DNA of 64,000 nt from Devosia sp. ZB163 (GTDB taxonomy: Bacteria > Pseudomonadota > Alphaproteobacteria > Rhizobiales > Devosiaceae): contig NZ_JAQRMY010000004.1 in the NCBI RefSeq assembly GCF_028613635.1, positions 62,001 through 126,000 of the forward strand. The letters run 5' to 3'. Below the pieces are notes generated by a model, which was not told where the DNA came from, ran no database searches, and was given only the letters and a program-made list of their open reading frames with translations. Positions 28,909 through 40,109 of the stretch are shown here, in pieces (within the stretch, counting starts at the first letter, position 1; each line of letters starts with the position of its first letter). A program made the position numbers and the translations under genes.

Positions 28909-29082
28909 TGAAGGCTGCGGGTACGCGCGATTTCGCTTATGGGCGAATCACTCCGATGACGGACAAGTGACGGCACATCGGAAACCGTCGCGCCAGAGCT
29001 TCCCTTTACGATGTTTCAAGCCGTGACCACTTAACGACTTATCGGCACCCGACCAGGCGGGGCGCCCGGAGCAGCAAGCTAG

Positions 29083-31161
<2,079 letters not shown>

Positions 31162-31184
31162 GTTTGTCGGCATGTTGAATCAAG

Positions 31185-31220
31185 AAGGCCCGGGTCAATG
31201 ACCCGGGCCTTTTTGCTTTT
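31185..31220 (+). terminator. Rho-independent terminator of rpoD
   Basis: A 10-bp perfect stem AAGGCCCGGG / CCCGGGCCTT (31185-31194, 31202-31211; stem can extend through the TCAATGA loop), followed by TTTTGCTTTT. It is one of the strongest terminators in the window. Confidence 0.93.
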
Positions 31221-31223
31221 CGC

Positions 31224-31373
31224 TCAGGCGGGGGCGGCTCTAGCGCTGCCCCAGCCGCTGCAGCCAATCAGGTGCGGCCACGGCTCGGGCATGCGCCAGA
31301 ACTGCACGGCGATCCAGCCGTTGAGACCGAGCAGGCCCATATGGATCAGGGCGCGACCAAAAACCGTGTTCAA
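31224..31373 (-). CDS. Possible 49-residue hydrophobic peptide
   Basis: A minus-strand open frame from TTG 31373 to TGA 31224 in the 295-nt gap after rpoD. It would encode one hydrophobic segment (GRALIHMGLLGLNGWIAVQFW) and a short tail. The residue pattern looks protein-like rather than shadow-like, but there is no clear ribosome site and no recognised relative. It may be a gene remnant. Confidence 0.2.
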   Translation of the reverse strand: MNTVFGRALIHMGLLGLNGWIAVQFWRMPEPWPHLIGCSGWGSARAAPA

Positions 31374-31455
31374 GCAATGAAATGAACGATGTTCAAAAAT
31401 CAGGTGGGGAACAGCGGCGTGCGGTGTCCGTTCTCTCAGCGAGAGGAGAACGTTT

Positions 31456-31872
31456 ATGGACAAGCGGATCGAGCAGCTCTTCGCCGAGTACGGCAGGTCG
31501 TTCAGTGCGCTGCAGCTGCAGAAGACGGCTGGGCTGTACGCCGATGACTTCATCGCGGCGGGACCGAAGGGGATAATCTCGCAGAAGCGCGAGGAGTTCC
31601 TCAGCAATGCCGGGAAGGCGGCGGAGTTCTATCGTAGCGTCGGGCAGCAGTCAGCCGAGGCGCTGGCAATGAAGGAGACGTGGTTCGGCGATGACTATGT
31701 GATGGTCACAATCCACTGGGGCGTAACCTTCGAGAAGCTCGACAAGCCCGTGGAGTTCGACGTCAGCTACCTTGTCCAGCTTACCGACGACACGCCGAGG
31801 ATCATCCTTTTCATCAGCCACGAGGACGAGGAAGAACTGATGAAGAAGCTGGGCCTGTTGAACGCGGCCTGA
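31456..31872 (+). CDS. NTF2-like (SnoaL/DUF4440-type) small protein
   Basis: A 138-residue protein of cystatin-like alpha/beta-barrel pattern: QLFAEYGRSFSALQLQKTAGLYADDFIAAGPKG, then strands ETWFGDDYVMVTIHWGVTF and EFDVSYLVQLTDDTPRIILFISHED. This suits the SnoaL-like / DUF4440 superfamily of small cyclases, isomerases and stress proteins; the specific function is unknown. GAGGAGA precedes the ATG. Confidence 0.75.
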   Translation: MDKRIEQLFAEYGRSFSALQLQKTAGLYADDFIAAGPKGIISQKREEFLSNAGKAAEFYRSVGQQSAEALAMKETWFGDDYVMVTIHWGVTFEKLDKPVEFDVSYLVQLTDDTPRIILFISHEDEEELMKKLGLLNAA

Positions 31873-31937
31873 GTTGTGGACAAAGGGCGGCCCACAGCCT
31901 AAAGCGGGCGGGCAAAGCTATTGAGGCCGAGGTCCTG

Positions 31938-32228
31938 ATGTCGTTCTGGAAAAATCTGTTCGGTGGCGGCGGGGCCACGAAGTCGATCGAGCCGGCGGTG
32001 GTCGGTGAAGAAAGCTACAAGGGCTACGCCATCAAGGCGATCACCATGACGGTGGGCAGCGAATACCAGCTGGCCGGGACGATAGAAAAAGAGATCGATG
32101 GCGAACTCAAGAGCTACAAGTTCGTGCGGGCGGACCGTTTCTCCTCCAAGGAAGACGTGGTGAGCTTCTCGCTTGCCAAGGGCCGGCAGATCATCGACGA
32201 ACAGGGCGACGCGATCTTCCGCAGCTGA
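31938..32228 (+). CDS. HlyU family regulator
   Basis: A 96-residue protein of the alphaproteobacterial HlyU family (PF10115): a short hydrophobic start MSFWKNLFGGGG, ESYKGYAIKAITMTVGSEYQLAGTIEKE and FVRADRFSSKEDVV. Despite the name it lacks the ArsR-type helix-turn-helix of Vibrio HlyU, so a regulatory role rests on family naming only. Confidence 0.85.
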   Translation: MSFWKNLFGGGGATKSIEPAVVGEESYKGYAIKAITMTVGSEYQLAGTIEKEIDGELKSYKFVRADRFSSKEDVVSFSLAKGRQIIDEQGDAIFRS

Positions 32229-32302
32229 GCTTTCGAACATTTCCAGACGCGCCCTGGTGTACTTGCCGGGGAACTCGGCGTTTCGGACGAATGGAGACGA
32301 CC

Positions 32303-32524
32303 ATGGCCAAGAAACCTACCGCCCGCAGCGAATTCGTGCTGTTCGACATCGTGTACGAGGACGACAGCCAGCGCTCCAACCGCAAGGTGCCCGCCGACCT
32401 TCTGGGCGGCCTCGACAAGGACGAGCCGGCCAAGACCTTCATCATGGAGCAGGACCAGGCCATCGCCGAGAAGTCCGGCGTTCCCCCGCTGCAGATCAAG
32501 TCGATCAGGCGGAGCGGGAAGTAG
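32303..32524 (+). CDS. Conserved small hypothetical protein
   Basis: A 73-residue basic protein: an N-terminal ARSEFVLFDIVYEDDSQRSNRKVP, a central ADLLGGLDKDEPAKTFIMEQD and a C-terminal QIKSIRRSGK. The pattern looks like a small conserved protein of Hyphomicrobiales of unknown function. ATG at 32303 has GGAG upstream; an in-frame codon at 32291 is less likely. Confidence 0.7.
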   Translation: MAKKPTARSEFVLFDIVYEDDSQRSNRKVPADLLGGLDKDEPAKTFIMEQDQAIAEKSGVPPLQIKSIRRSGK

Positions 32525-32583
32525 CGGCTATCCATGACCTCCCGCGATCACGACAACAGCCTCGGACACAGGTAGCGATACGC

Positions 32584-33429
32584 GTGCGAGGTTGGCTCAA
32601 GTCACAGGAACGGGCCATTCGCAGGCTCGTGCTGTCGATCAGGACGGCGCGGCGCGTGCGCAAATCGACGCCGCAACGCGGCATCGAACGTCATGGCCTG
32701 CCGGGGCGACTGATCGTCTCCTTGACCTCGTACCCGGATCGGTACGCGACGCTATCGCTGACGATCAAGTGCCTGCTCTCCCAATCAGTTTTGGCAGATT
32801 GCACAGTCCTGTGGGTTTCCGCCGAGGATGCCAGAAAGCTCCCCGAGGACGTGCTTGCGCTTCGAAGTCATGGGCTGACCATCGCAGAGTGCGACGACAT
32901 CGGATCCTACAAGAAGATCATACCGGCCCTGAGGGCGTACGCGGACTGCAACATAGTCACGGCCGACGACGACCACTACTATCCGCCGGACTGGTTGGCG
33001 ACCCTGGTCAGGGGACAGCATGAGCGCCCGGGAGCGATAGCCTGCCATACGGCTCGCGTCATCCAATTCGGAGATCAGGGCGAGTTGCTGCAATACCGGT
33101 TCTGGCCGCTTGCCACGACCGCGGACAAGGGACCGCTGCTACCTACCGGGTATGGCGGCATTCTCTATCCGCCCGGCAGTCTTCCGGAAGAGACTCTCGA
33201 CGAGACCGCATTCCGCGAGTTGTCACCCACGGCAGACGACCTCTGGCTCAGATGGATGTCAGGTCGCCGTGGCGTCGATGTCCACATGGTTCCGGATGGG
33301 CGGCCGCTGCTCGAGTGGCATGGCTCGCAACGGCTGAATCTCCTTCGGTACAACATCTACAACGGCGGAAATGACCGGCAGATCAAGAGACTGGTCGAAC
33401 GGTACGGCTTGGAATTTCTGCGGGTGTAG
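32584..33429 (+). CDS. Putative glycosyltransferase (paralogue A)
   Basis: A 281-residue protein. After a basic N-terminus, a GT-A-like core runs through LIVSLTSYPDRYATLSLTIKCLL, NIVTADDDHYYPPDWL (an aspartate triplet suited to metal and nucleotide sugar), GYGGILYPPGSLP and SPTADDLWLRWM. It shares about half its residues with the gene at 34492-35364. GTG at 32584 is taken as the start. No classic family name is certain. It opens a five-gene cluster probably making LPS-core or capsule sugar. Confidence 0.75.
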   Translation: MRGWLKSQERAIRRLVLSIRTARRVRKSTPQRGIERHGLPGRLIVSLTSYPDRYATLSLTIKCLLSQSVLADCTVLWVSAEDARKLPEDVLALRSHGLTIAECDDIGSYKKIIPALRAYADCNIVTADDDHYYPPDWLATLVRGQHERPGAIACHTARVIQFGDQGELLQYRFWPLATTADKGPLLPTGYGGILYPPGSLPEETLDETAFRELSPTADDLWLRWMSGRRGVDVHMVPDGRPLLEWHGSQRLNLLRYNIYNGGNDRQIKRLVERYGLEFLRV

Positions 33430-33494
33430 GCAGCCGATTTATGCGCGGGGGCGCCAATAGACCGGAAATGAACAGCCGGGTGACAGGAGTACGG

Positions 33495-34478
33495 ATGAGA
33501 GAAGAAATTTCCGTCGCATTTGCGGTGGACCGCGGCTACTTCAATCAAGCGGCGGTGGTGATCGCCTCGATCCTGGCCAACACCTCCAGGCCCGACGATT
33601 TGCGTTTCCACATTGTCCACGCCGAGGACGAAGCGTGGGTGGCCGAGCAGATCGTGAGCTGGCGGGCTCCCCACGTCCGCGCGGTGCGGGCACAGAACCC
33701 CTTCGACGAAATCGGTCACAACACGCATGTCAGCCGGGCAGCGCTCCTGCGTACGCTGCTACCCGTCCTGCTTCCGCATCTCGATCGAGTGATCTACCTT
33801 GACGCGGACGTGATCGTAACCGGCGACATCGCTGACCTGTGGGGCGTCGATCTGGGGGAGAATGCCATCGGAGGGGTTGTTGATGTCGGCGTCTACATCA
33901 GGATGACGCGGGCCGAGCAACAGACCGAGAACGAACTCCGGGACTGCCAACTCCTACTCGGACTGAACCCGGACGAGAATGAGTACGTGAACTCAGGCGT
34001 GCTCTTGATGGACCTGGCAAAGCTGAGGGAGGTAAGGTTCAGCGAACTGGCCCGGGACATGGACGAAGAGTATCGCGACCGACTGATGTTCGTCGACCAG
34101 GACATCATCAATGCCCTGCTGGCGGATCGGATGAAGTTGCTCGATCCGCGGTGGAATGTTTCGGCGCAGGTCTGGTCGAGAAGTGGGCGGCGCCGCCACT
34201 ACTACGTGCTGGAACGGCTTGGCCGCGAAATGGCCCTCCAGGCTCGCAATCACTGGCTGATCCACTGGACCGGACCCAGTAAGCCCTGGAACGACAGCAG
34301 GGTGGCTTTCGGTGGCATGTGGTGGAGGTATGCCGAGGCGAGTGGCGTACAATGGCGTCGCCCCGCGCCCGCCCGCCGGACCTTGGGCACCGCGCTACGC
34401 AATTGCTGGCTTGATAGCCGGGCCGCGATTTCGGCGCTGAGCTACCGCATTAGTCGCCCGGCGGCCAAGCGCAAGTGA
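33495..34478 (+). CDS. Glycosyltransferase family 8 (LgtC-like)
   Basis: A 327-residue enzyme of family GT8, retaining galactosyl- or glucosyltransferases that extend LPS. Landmarks are ISVAFAVDRGYFNQAAVVIASIL, the DxD metal motif in VIYLDADVIVTGDIADLW, YVNSGVLLMDLAKLRE, FVDQDIINALL and HWLIHWTGPSKPW. AGGAG precedes ATG 33495. It lies between the two paralogous glycosyltransferases, which suggests the three act in one pathway. Confidence 0.92.
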   Translation: MREEISVAFAVDRGYFNQAAVVIASILANTSRPDDLRFHIVHAEDEAWVAEQIVSWRAPHVRAVRAQNPFDEIGHNTHVSRAALLRTLLPVLLPHLDRVIYLDADVIVTGDIADLWGVDLGENAIGGVVDVGVYIRMTRAEQQTENELRDCQLLLGLNPDENEYVNSGVLLMDLAKLREVRFSELARDMDEEYRDRLMFVDQDIINALLADRMKLLDPRWNVSAQVWSRSGRRRHYYVLERLGREMALQARNHWLIHWTGPSKPWNDSRVAFGGMWWRYAEASGVQWRRPAPARRTLGTALRNCWLDSRAAISALSYRISRPAAKRK

Positions 34479-34491
34479 CGGATGCAGGATA

Positions 34492-35364
34492 ATGAGTAAG
34501 GGACTGCGGCCGGAGCGCAAGCCAAGGTACCGGCTATGGTGGGAGCGCTTGACCACTGAGCTCAATTCGCGCGGCATGGCGGCCAGGATGCGGCAGGAAG
34601 AGCCGAGAATGGCAGAAGTCCGGCATACGCTGCCGGCAGATCTGGTCATCTCCCTTACTTCCTATCCGCCACGTTTTCCGACCCTGGTCTTGACTATCAA
34701 GAGCTTGATCCGCCAGTCGATCCGCCCCGATCGCATAGTGCTTTGGTTGGCCCATGGCGACGCGGCCAGGCTGCCAAAAGACGTGGCTGCCCTTTCGCCG
34801 TTTGGGCTGGAGGTCCGCGAGTGCGAGGATGGCAGATCGTACAACAAGATCGTTCCGGCACTCGAAGCGTTTCCGGAAGCCTTCATCGTCACCGCTGATG
34901 ACGACCGGTACTATCCTCCCGAATGGCTCGACGTGCTGGTTCGCGGGCAGCTCGCAGCTCCTGGCGCCATAGTCTGCCATCGTGCGCGCGTGATGCAGTT
35001 CGATGAACACGGCAGCCCACAGGCCTACAAATCCTGGTATGGCGCGGTATCCCCCGACGACGGTCCGCTGATGCCCGCGGGGTATGGAGGGGTGCTCTAT
35101 CCTCCCGGTTCCCTTCCAAAGGAGGCGACCGATCGGGATGTGTTCACGAAGCTATGTCCCACCGCGGACGATCTGTGGCTGAAATGGATGTCGGCAGCCG
35201 TGGGAACGCGAGTGAGGTTGATTCCGGAGCATGGTCCCCCTTACGAGTGGCCCGGGTCCCAGTCGGTCGGGCTCGTGCGGACGAACATCCGGCAAGGCGG
35301 CAACGACCGGCAGGCGCAGGCACTCGCGACCCGGTTCGGCACCGCACACGTAGCCGCGTCTTGA
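34492..35364 (+). CDS. Putative glycosyltransferase (paralogue B)
   Basis: A 290-residue paralogue of the gene at 32584-33429, with LVISLTSYPPRFPTLVLTIKSLI, FIVTADDDRYYPPEWL, GYGGVLYPPGSLP and CPTADDLWLKWM. The basic N-terminal 45 residues differ. The duplication flanks the GT8 gene, so the pair probably adds similar sugars to different acceptors. The stop is 10 nt before the mannosyltransferase-like gene. Confidence 0.75.
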   Translation: MSKGLRPERKPRYRLWWERLTTELNSRGMAARMRQEEPRMAEVRHTLPADLVISLTSYPPRFPTLVLTIKSLIRQSIRPDRIVLWLAHGDAARLPKDVAALSPFGLEVRECEDGRSYNKIVPALEAFPEAFIVTADDDRYYPPEWLDVLVRGQLAAPGAIVCHRARVMQFDEHGSPQAYKSWYGAVSPDDGPLMPAGYGGVLYPPGSLPKEATDRDVFTKLCPTADDLWLKWMSAAVGTRVRLIPEHGPPYEWPGSQSVGLVRTNIRQGGNDRQAQALATRFGTAHVAAS

Positions 35365-35374
35365 GGAGCATCCG

Positions 35375-36454
35375 ATGAAGATCACCCCTCAAGACAGGGC
35401 CATCGCGCTGAAGGTTCTGTACCCAAACTTCAAGCTGGTGCAGACCGGCGTCAGTTCCACGATCTTTGCGCTCCTCCCGGCCTTGCGGGCGATGGGGGTG
35501 GATGTTTCGATTGTGGGCGTGGGGCCCAGACATGGAGAGGCACGCAACGACAACAAGGCTGGCAACCGGCCGGACGCGCGAGTCGTCGTCTGGCACGCCA
35601 GGCGCAACATCGAGATGCTGGCGGGCCTGCTGCTGAGGACGTTGCGTCCATCCACGCGAGTCGTGTTCACGTCTGCGGCGCAACGAAAGCACACGCGCTA
35701 CACGGACTTCCTCATGTCCAAGGTGGATGCCGTGGTCGCCACTTCGGGAAAGAGCGCGAGCTTCGTGGACCGCGAGTCCCGGATCATTCCGCATGGCGTG
35801 AATACCGCAAGGTTCTCACCAGTAGACAGCAGGAGCGAACTGAAGCAACAGCTTGGCCTCGACCCGGGGGCTTCGTATGTGGGCGTCTTCGGCGCGGTAC
35901 GACCAAGCAAGGGAACCGACCTCTTCATTGATGCTATGATCGCAAACGCCGGCGAAAGACCCGAATGGAAAGCGCTGATCGTCGGCAACGTCGTTCCCGC
36001 CCAACGCCGCTACGCCGAGGAGCTGCAGCAGCGCGTCGCTGCAGCCTCGCTGTCCGACCGGATCACCTTCCTGGGGCACGTGGCGGATGCTCGCGACTAC
36101 ATCAGGGCAGTGGATATATGCGTTGCGCCCAGCCGCAACGAAGGATTTGGACTGACGCCGCTGGAGGCGATGTCGTCCGGCGTTCCGGTAATCGCAAGCT
36201 CGGCCGGCTCCTATGCCGAGACAGTCGTCGATGGCCAGTCGGGGCTGCTGTTCGAGACCGGCAGTTCTGCTTCGCTCGCCCAAGCCCTCGTCAGGCTCAT
36301 GGATGATGACCAGCTGCGAATGGCACTGGGCAAGAGCGGGCGCGAGCGCGTCCTGGCGTCATTCAGCGTCGAGCGCGAGGCGGCGGCCCTGCTGGACCTC
36401 TATCGTGGGCTGGCTCGCGACAGCCTTCCGGGGTTGGTGCGGCCGCGGCGATGA
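35375..36454 (+). CDS. lpcC: LPS core mannosyltransferase-like GT4 (LpcC family)
   Basis: A 359-residue GT4 enzyme. The N-terminal half matches the LpcC pattern of Rhizobium as I recall it: VLYPNFKLVQTGVSSTIFAL, VVWHARRNIEMLAGLLLR, VVFTSAAQRKHTRYTDFL, AVVATSGKSASF and IIPHGVNTARFSP. The C-terminal nucleotide-sugar half has GFGLTPLEAMSSGVPVIAS with the conserved ExxxxxxxE. LpcC transfers mannose from GDP-mannose to the Kdo of LPS core. A related sugar specificity is possible. Confidence 0.82.
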   Translation: MKITPQDRAIALKVLYPNFKLVQTGVSSTIFALLPALRAMGVDVSIVGVGPRHGEARNDNKAGNRPDARVVVWHARRNIEMLAGLLLRTLRPSTRVVFTSAAQRKHTRYTDFLMSKVDAVVATSGKSASFVDRESRIIPHGVNTARFSPVDSRSELKQQLGLDPGASYVGVFGAVRPSKGTDLFIDAMIANAGERPEWKALIVGNVVPAQRRYAEELQQRVAAASLSDRITFLGHVADARDYIRAVDICVAPSRNEGFGLTPLEAMSSGVPVIASSAGSYAETVVDGQSGLLFETGSSASLAQALVRLMDDDQLRMALGKSGRERVLASFSVEREAAALLDLYRGLARDSLPGLVRPRR

Positions 36455-36473
36455 GAAGGCGAGTGAATTGGCG

Positions 36474-37559
36474 ATGAAGGTCCTGCATGTGGAGCCGGGC
36501 AAGGGCCTGGCGGGTGGCGGGCAGCAGGTCCTCTACATCGTCGAGGGGCTGCGCTCGCGCGGCGTCGAAGGCGTGGTTGCGTGTGAACCGGATGGACCGC
36601 TGGACACCCAGCTGCGCGCCATGGGCATCCGAACCGCGCCCACCATCTATTCCGGCGACGCTGATCTCTTCTACGCGGCGCGCCTGCGCGACCTGGCCGC
36701 GAGGGAGGGCGCGGACCTCGTCCACCTGCACAGCCGCCGCGGGGCGGTCCTCGGCATGATCGCGGCAAAGTGGGCGGGAGTTCCGTGCGTAACCTCCCGC
36801 CGCGTAGACGATCGCCTCAGTTCGCCCGTCAGCGTCTGGGCGCACAGCCGTCTCAACGCACGCGTCGTCTGCATTTCAGATGCGATACGACGGGTCATGC
36901 AGAACGCAGGCGTGCCGGCTGACAAGCTTGTCACGATCCGTTCGTCTGTCGATCCCGCGCCCTGGCAGCATCCGGCGCCGCGCCCGGAGTTCCTGGCCGA
37001 GTTCGCGCTGCCCGACGATGCCTTCGTCATCGGCGTGGTCGCTCAGCTGATCCCTCGCAAGGGGCACCGCTACCTGTTCGAGGCCCTCTCGGAGCTCGCT
37101 TCGGAGCGGGTTCGGGTCGTCGTGTTCGGCAATGGCCGGAGCCAGGCGGAGCTCGAGCAGATGGTGGCGCAGCTCGGGCTCGGAGCGGTGGTGCAGTTCG
37201 CCGGGCAGCGCTGGGACCTGCCGCGCTGGATGGGCAACCTGGACCTGCTGGTCCATCCGGCGACCATGGAAGGGCTGGGAGTGGCGCTGCTGCAGGCATC
37301 GTCCGCCGGCGTGCCGATCGTCGCCTCGGCGGCGGGAGGGATCATCGAGGCGGTTCGGCATGGTGTCAACGGGCTGCTCGTACCCCCGGCGGACGTGCCG
37401 GCCCTGCGGGAGGCGATCGCATTGCTCCTCGCCGACGAGAGCCGCGGCGTGGAAATGGGGCGGGCCGGCATGGCGCTGATGGCGAGCGAGTACAGCGCGG
37501 GCGCCATGGTCGAGCAGCACATCGCCCTCTACCAGGGCATCCTCGCCAATCGAAACTAG
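36474..37559 (+). CDS. Glycosyltransferase family 4
   Basis: A 361-residue GT4 enzyme, last of the cluster. It opens with [26 protein letters not shown] and has [46 protein letters not shown] and the donor site [20 protein letters not shown]. The sugar and acceptor are unknown. Base composition is closer to the genome bulk than that of the first genes of the cluster. It ends on CTAG shared with the convergent LLM oxidoreductase. Confidence 0.9.
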   Translation: MKVLHVEPGKGLAGGGQQVLYIVEGLRSRGVEGVVACEPDGPLDTQLRAMGIRTAPTIYSGDADLFYAARLRDLAAREGADLVHLHSRRGAVLGMIAAKWAGVPCVTSRRVDDRLSSPVSVWAHSRLNARVVCISDAIRRVMQNAGVPADKLVTIRSSVDPAPWQHPAPRPEFLAEFALPDDAFVIGVVAQLIPRKGHRYLFEALSELASERVRVVVFGNGRSQAELEQMVAQLGLGAVVQFAGQRWDLPRWMGNLDLLVHPATMEGLGVALLQASSAGVPIVASAAGGIIEAVRHGVNGLLVPPADVPALREAIALLLADESRGVEMGRAGMALMASEYSAGAMVEQHIALYQGILANRN

Positions 37560-38596
37560 GCGCCGAGCGCCTTCTGTACCGCCGGCTTCACCACGGTGCC
37601 GAAGAGCTCGATGGCCTTCATGACCTTGTCGTGGGGCAGGGTGCCGACGCTCAGTTGCAGGCCGAAGCGGTCGTGCTGGAACCACTCGTGCTGCATCAGG
37701 ATCTTGTCGATGACCTGCTGGGGCGAGCCCATGAAGTAGGCTCCCGCAGGCCCGGCGCCGGCTTCGAACTGGGCGCGGGTGGTGGGGGGCCAGCCGCGTT
37801 CGCGGCCGATGCGGGCCATGGCCTCGTGGTGGGTCGGGAAAGCGATATCTAGCGCGTCCTGGGAGTCCTCGGCGATGAAGCCGTGCGACGAGATGCCGAT
37901 AGGCAGCTTGCTCACGTCATGGCCGACCTTCTCGGCGGTCATGCGGTAGAGCTGGGTAAACTGGCGGAATGCTTCGGGATTGCCGCCGATGATGGCGAGC
38001 ATGAGGGGCAAGCCATAGTAGGCGGCGCGAGCGACTGAATTCGGAGTGCCGCCCACCGCGATCCATAGCGGCAGCGGCTCCTGGATCGGCTTGGGGTAGA
38101 TGGCGATGCCGGGGATGGGCTTGGTGTGGTCGGAGCCGGGCCATTCGACCTTGCCGCCCTCGCGGATCTTCAGCAGCTCGGCGAGCTTTTCCTCGAACAG
38201 CGAGTCGTAGTTCTCGAGGTCGTAGCCGAAGAGCGGGAAGCTCTCGATGAACGAGCCGCGGCCAGCCATGATCTCGGCGCGGCCGCCCGAGAGCAGGTCG
38301 AGCGTGGCGAACTGCTGCCAGACGCGGATGGGGTCGTCTGAACTGAGGACGGTGACGGCGGTGGAGAGGCGGATGCGCTTGGTCACGGCCGCCGCCGCGG
38401 CAAGGATCGTTACCGGGGCCGAAGCGACGAAATCGGGACGGTGGTGCTCGCCAAGGCCGTAGAAATCGAGCCCGACCTCATCGGCCAGCTTGATCTCCTC
38501 GAGCAGGTCCTTGAGGCGCTCGGCCGGCGACTGGAGGTGCCCGCCGTTCAGCGGGTCCGGCGTGTTCTCGGCGAAGGAGTAGAGTCCGATTTCCAT
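37556..38596 (-). CDS. LLM class flavin-dependent oxidoreductase
   Basis: A 346-residue luciferase-like monooxygenase (TIM barrel, FMNH2-dependent). Landmarks are [61 protein letters not shown] and [17 protein letters not shown]. The organic substrate is unknown. It lies downstream of the DUF533 gene on the minus strand but is separated from it by a terminator-like structure. Confidence 0.92.
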   Translation of the reverse strand: MEIGLYSFAENTPDPLNGGHLQSPAERLKDLLEEIKLADEVGLDFYGLGEHHRPDFVASAPVTILAAAAAVTKRIRLSTAVTVLSSDDPIRVWQQFATLDLLSGGRAEIMAGRGSFIESFPLFGYDLENYDSLFEEKLAELLKIREGGKVEWPGSDHTKPIPGIAIYPKPIQEPLPLWIAVGGTPNSVARAAYYGLPLMLAIIGGNPEAFRQFTQLYRMTAEKVGHDVSKLPIGISSHGFIAEDSQDALDIAFPTHHEAMARIGRERGWPPTTRAQFEAGAGPAGAYFMGSPQQVIDKILMQHEWFQHDRFGLQLSVGTLPHDKVMKAIELFGTVVKPAVQKALGA

Positions 38597-38626
38597 GGCG
38601 CGATCCTCTCGTGACGCGCCCTAGAT

Positions 38627-38662
38627 GGCTGTGCGCTCCGACGAGCGCAAGAACGCACAGCC
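38627..38662 (-). terminator. Compound hairpin between DUF533 and LLM genes
   Basis: Two nested inverted repeats share bases: GGCTGTGCG / CGCACAGCC (38627-38635, 38654-38662) and TGCGCTC / GAGCGCA (38632-38638, 38643-38649). The full pairings compete over TGCG, or they merge into one bulged stem. It is probably a terminator of the DUF533 gene or an attenuating structure before the LLM gene. There is no strong T-run. Confidence 0.5.
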
Positions 38663-38669
38663 CTGTAAC

Positions 38670-39365
38670 TCAGACGTTGCCGGTCGGAGCGTAGGTCGTC
38701 GGCGACACGGCCGGGGCGGCGGGCACTTCGTGGCCAGCCTGCCGGTGGATCTCCTCGACGAGGCCCTTGGACAGGTTGAGCTTGAAGGCCAGCGCCTCGA
38801 GATAGCTCTTCTCGGCCGCGGTATCGGGCTTCATCGCCACGAGGGAGGCCGCGTAGATCTCGGCGGCGTGCTCGGGCGTGTCGGCGCGGGAGGCGACGGC
38901 ATTGAGATCCAGCGGGCTCGCCAGTTCGTCGAAGACGAAGGCCTTCTCCTCCGGCGACAGCGGCATGCTCTCCAGCTTCTTGAAGATGCGCTCCTTCTCG
39001 TCGGCGTCGATCTGGCCGTCGGCCTTGGCCGCGGAGATCATCGCCCGGACGAGAGACTTGCCCAGTTCCTCGGTCTGGTAGGCCGCCTGGGGAGGCGGAA
39101 CGAAGGCGTCACGGTTGGGCGCAGGCTGGCCGTCCGACGGCGCGCCGGCCTGCTGCTGGTTCTTCTGGTGCTGCTGCCAGGCCGAGTAGGCAAGACCACC
39201 GACGGCGGCGACGGCGCCGACCTTGGCCACGTTGCCGACGAGCTTGCCCAGCCCGCCGCCGGAAAGGAGCATACCGGCGGCCAGCCCTGCAGCACCCGTC
39301 ACCGCCGTCCGCTGCGCGTTCGGGTCGGTCTGCAAGGCTTTGATGATGCCGTCGATGTTGAACAT
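38670..39365 (-). CDS. DUF533 (YebE-like, TerB-fold) membrane-associated protein
   Basis: A 231-residue protein: an N-terminal MFNIDGIIKAL helix, one glycine-rich hydrophobic stretch (about 30-60), a glutamine-rich linker, then a helical TerB-like domain (LVRAMISAAKADGQIDADEKERIFKKLE, and an ending AFKLNLSKGLVEEIHRQAG). The DUF533/YebE family is envelope-stress-induced in E. coli and otherwise undefined. The tail is rich in Pro and Ala. Confidence 0.9.
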   Translation of the reverse strand: MFNIDGIIKALQTDPNAQRTAVTGAAGLAAGMLLSGGGLGKLVGNVAKVGAVAAVGGLAYSAWQQHQKNQQQAGAPSDGQPAPNRDAFVPPPQAAYQTEELGKSLVRAMISAAKADGQIDADEKERIFKKLESMPLSPEEKAFVFDELASPLDLNAVASRADTPEHAAEIYAASLVAMKPDTAAEKSYLEALAFKLNLSKGLVEEIHRQAGHEVPAAPAVSPTTYAPTGNV

Positions 39366-39479
39366 GGTTCACTCCCGCTAGGTGCTTTGTGACACGCAGT
39401 TAGGTACCCCATGGCCGCTTCGCAAGGATGACGGGCACCCGGTGGGCGACAAATGTGCCTCAGGGCCGCCGACGGCCAG

Positions 39480-39512
39480 AAAAATGCCCCGACACGGGGG
39501 AGGTGCCGGGGC
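39480..39512 (-). terminator. Terminator of the Pro/Ala-rich membrane protein gene
   Basis: Read on the minus strand: GCCCCGGCAC / GTGTCGGGGC (one wobble), a 7-nt C-rich loop, then ATTTTTC. It lies 79 nt past the stop of the gene at 39591-39956. Confidence 0.75.
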
Positions 39513-39590
39513 TTAGGGTGCTTCGGAAGGGAGGGGCCGAAGCCTGTGTCGTGAGTAGTCTGGTTCTTGTTCTTGTTGTCTCGTCAGCCG

Positions 39591-39956
39591 TTACGGGCTG
39601 GTTGCCGGAGCGGCCGGGGCGGGCGTCGTTGCCGGAGCAGCGTCAGCCGGAGCGGCGTCAGCCGGAGCAGCGTCAGCCGGAGCGGCCGGCGTCGTCGCCG
39701 GAGCCATCGGGGTCGTCTCGACTGCCGGGGCCATGGGAACAAGCTCAGTCGCAGGAGCCTGCACGGCCGGGGTGTTATTCACGGTCGTCGACGTCGTCGA
39801 CGGGCCAGAGTTGGCCGAGAAGACCAGGTAGCCGATGGCGAGCAATGCCAGCGCCACGATGATGCCGACGAACCACCCGGTCGCATTGGATTCGCGGGTA
39901 TAGGTCGTGCGGGTCGTGTCGTCGGTGTAGATGGGATCGCGTTCAGGGACGGCCAT
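39591..39956 (-). CDS. Single-pass membrane protein with Pro/Ala repeat tail
   Basis: A 121-residue protein: a charged N-terminus, one transmembrane helix (about 27-47, WFVGIIVALALLAIGYLVFS), then an extracytoplasmic tail of Thr, Pro and Ala with a PADAA unit repeated three times. It is probably a periplasmic linker or wall-spanning tether; no enzymatic domain is present. The start at 39956 has GGAG 7 nt upstream. Confidence 0.7.
   Translation of the reverse strand: MAVPERDPIYTDDTTRTTYTRESNATGWFVGIIVALALLAIGYLVFSANSGPSTTSTTVNNTPAVQAPATELVPMAPAVETTPMAPATTPAAPADAAPADAAPADAAPATTPAPAAPATSP
39631..39686. repeat. 15-bp tandem repeat coding PADAA
   Basis: Three full copies of GCCGGAGC(A/G)GCGTCA at 39631, 39646 and 39661 plus a partial fourth. 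Because the unit is 15 bp, copy-number change keeps the frame, so the length of the tail can vary between strains without loss of the protein. Confidence 0.85.
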
Positions 39957-40109
39957 TATCAAGCTCCTCTGTTGAGTACCTGGCGAAAGAACGCCGCTCC
40001 CGCGAGTATTGTTCCAACTTGAGCAGTTAAATGCTGCGGAGAGCCGGTTTCTCCCCGCAACGTCTTGTTATTGCGCGTCTATCGGTACCCCGGTCGAGCC
40101 GGGAAGCGA

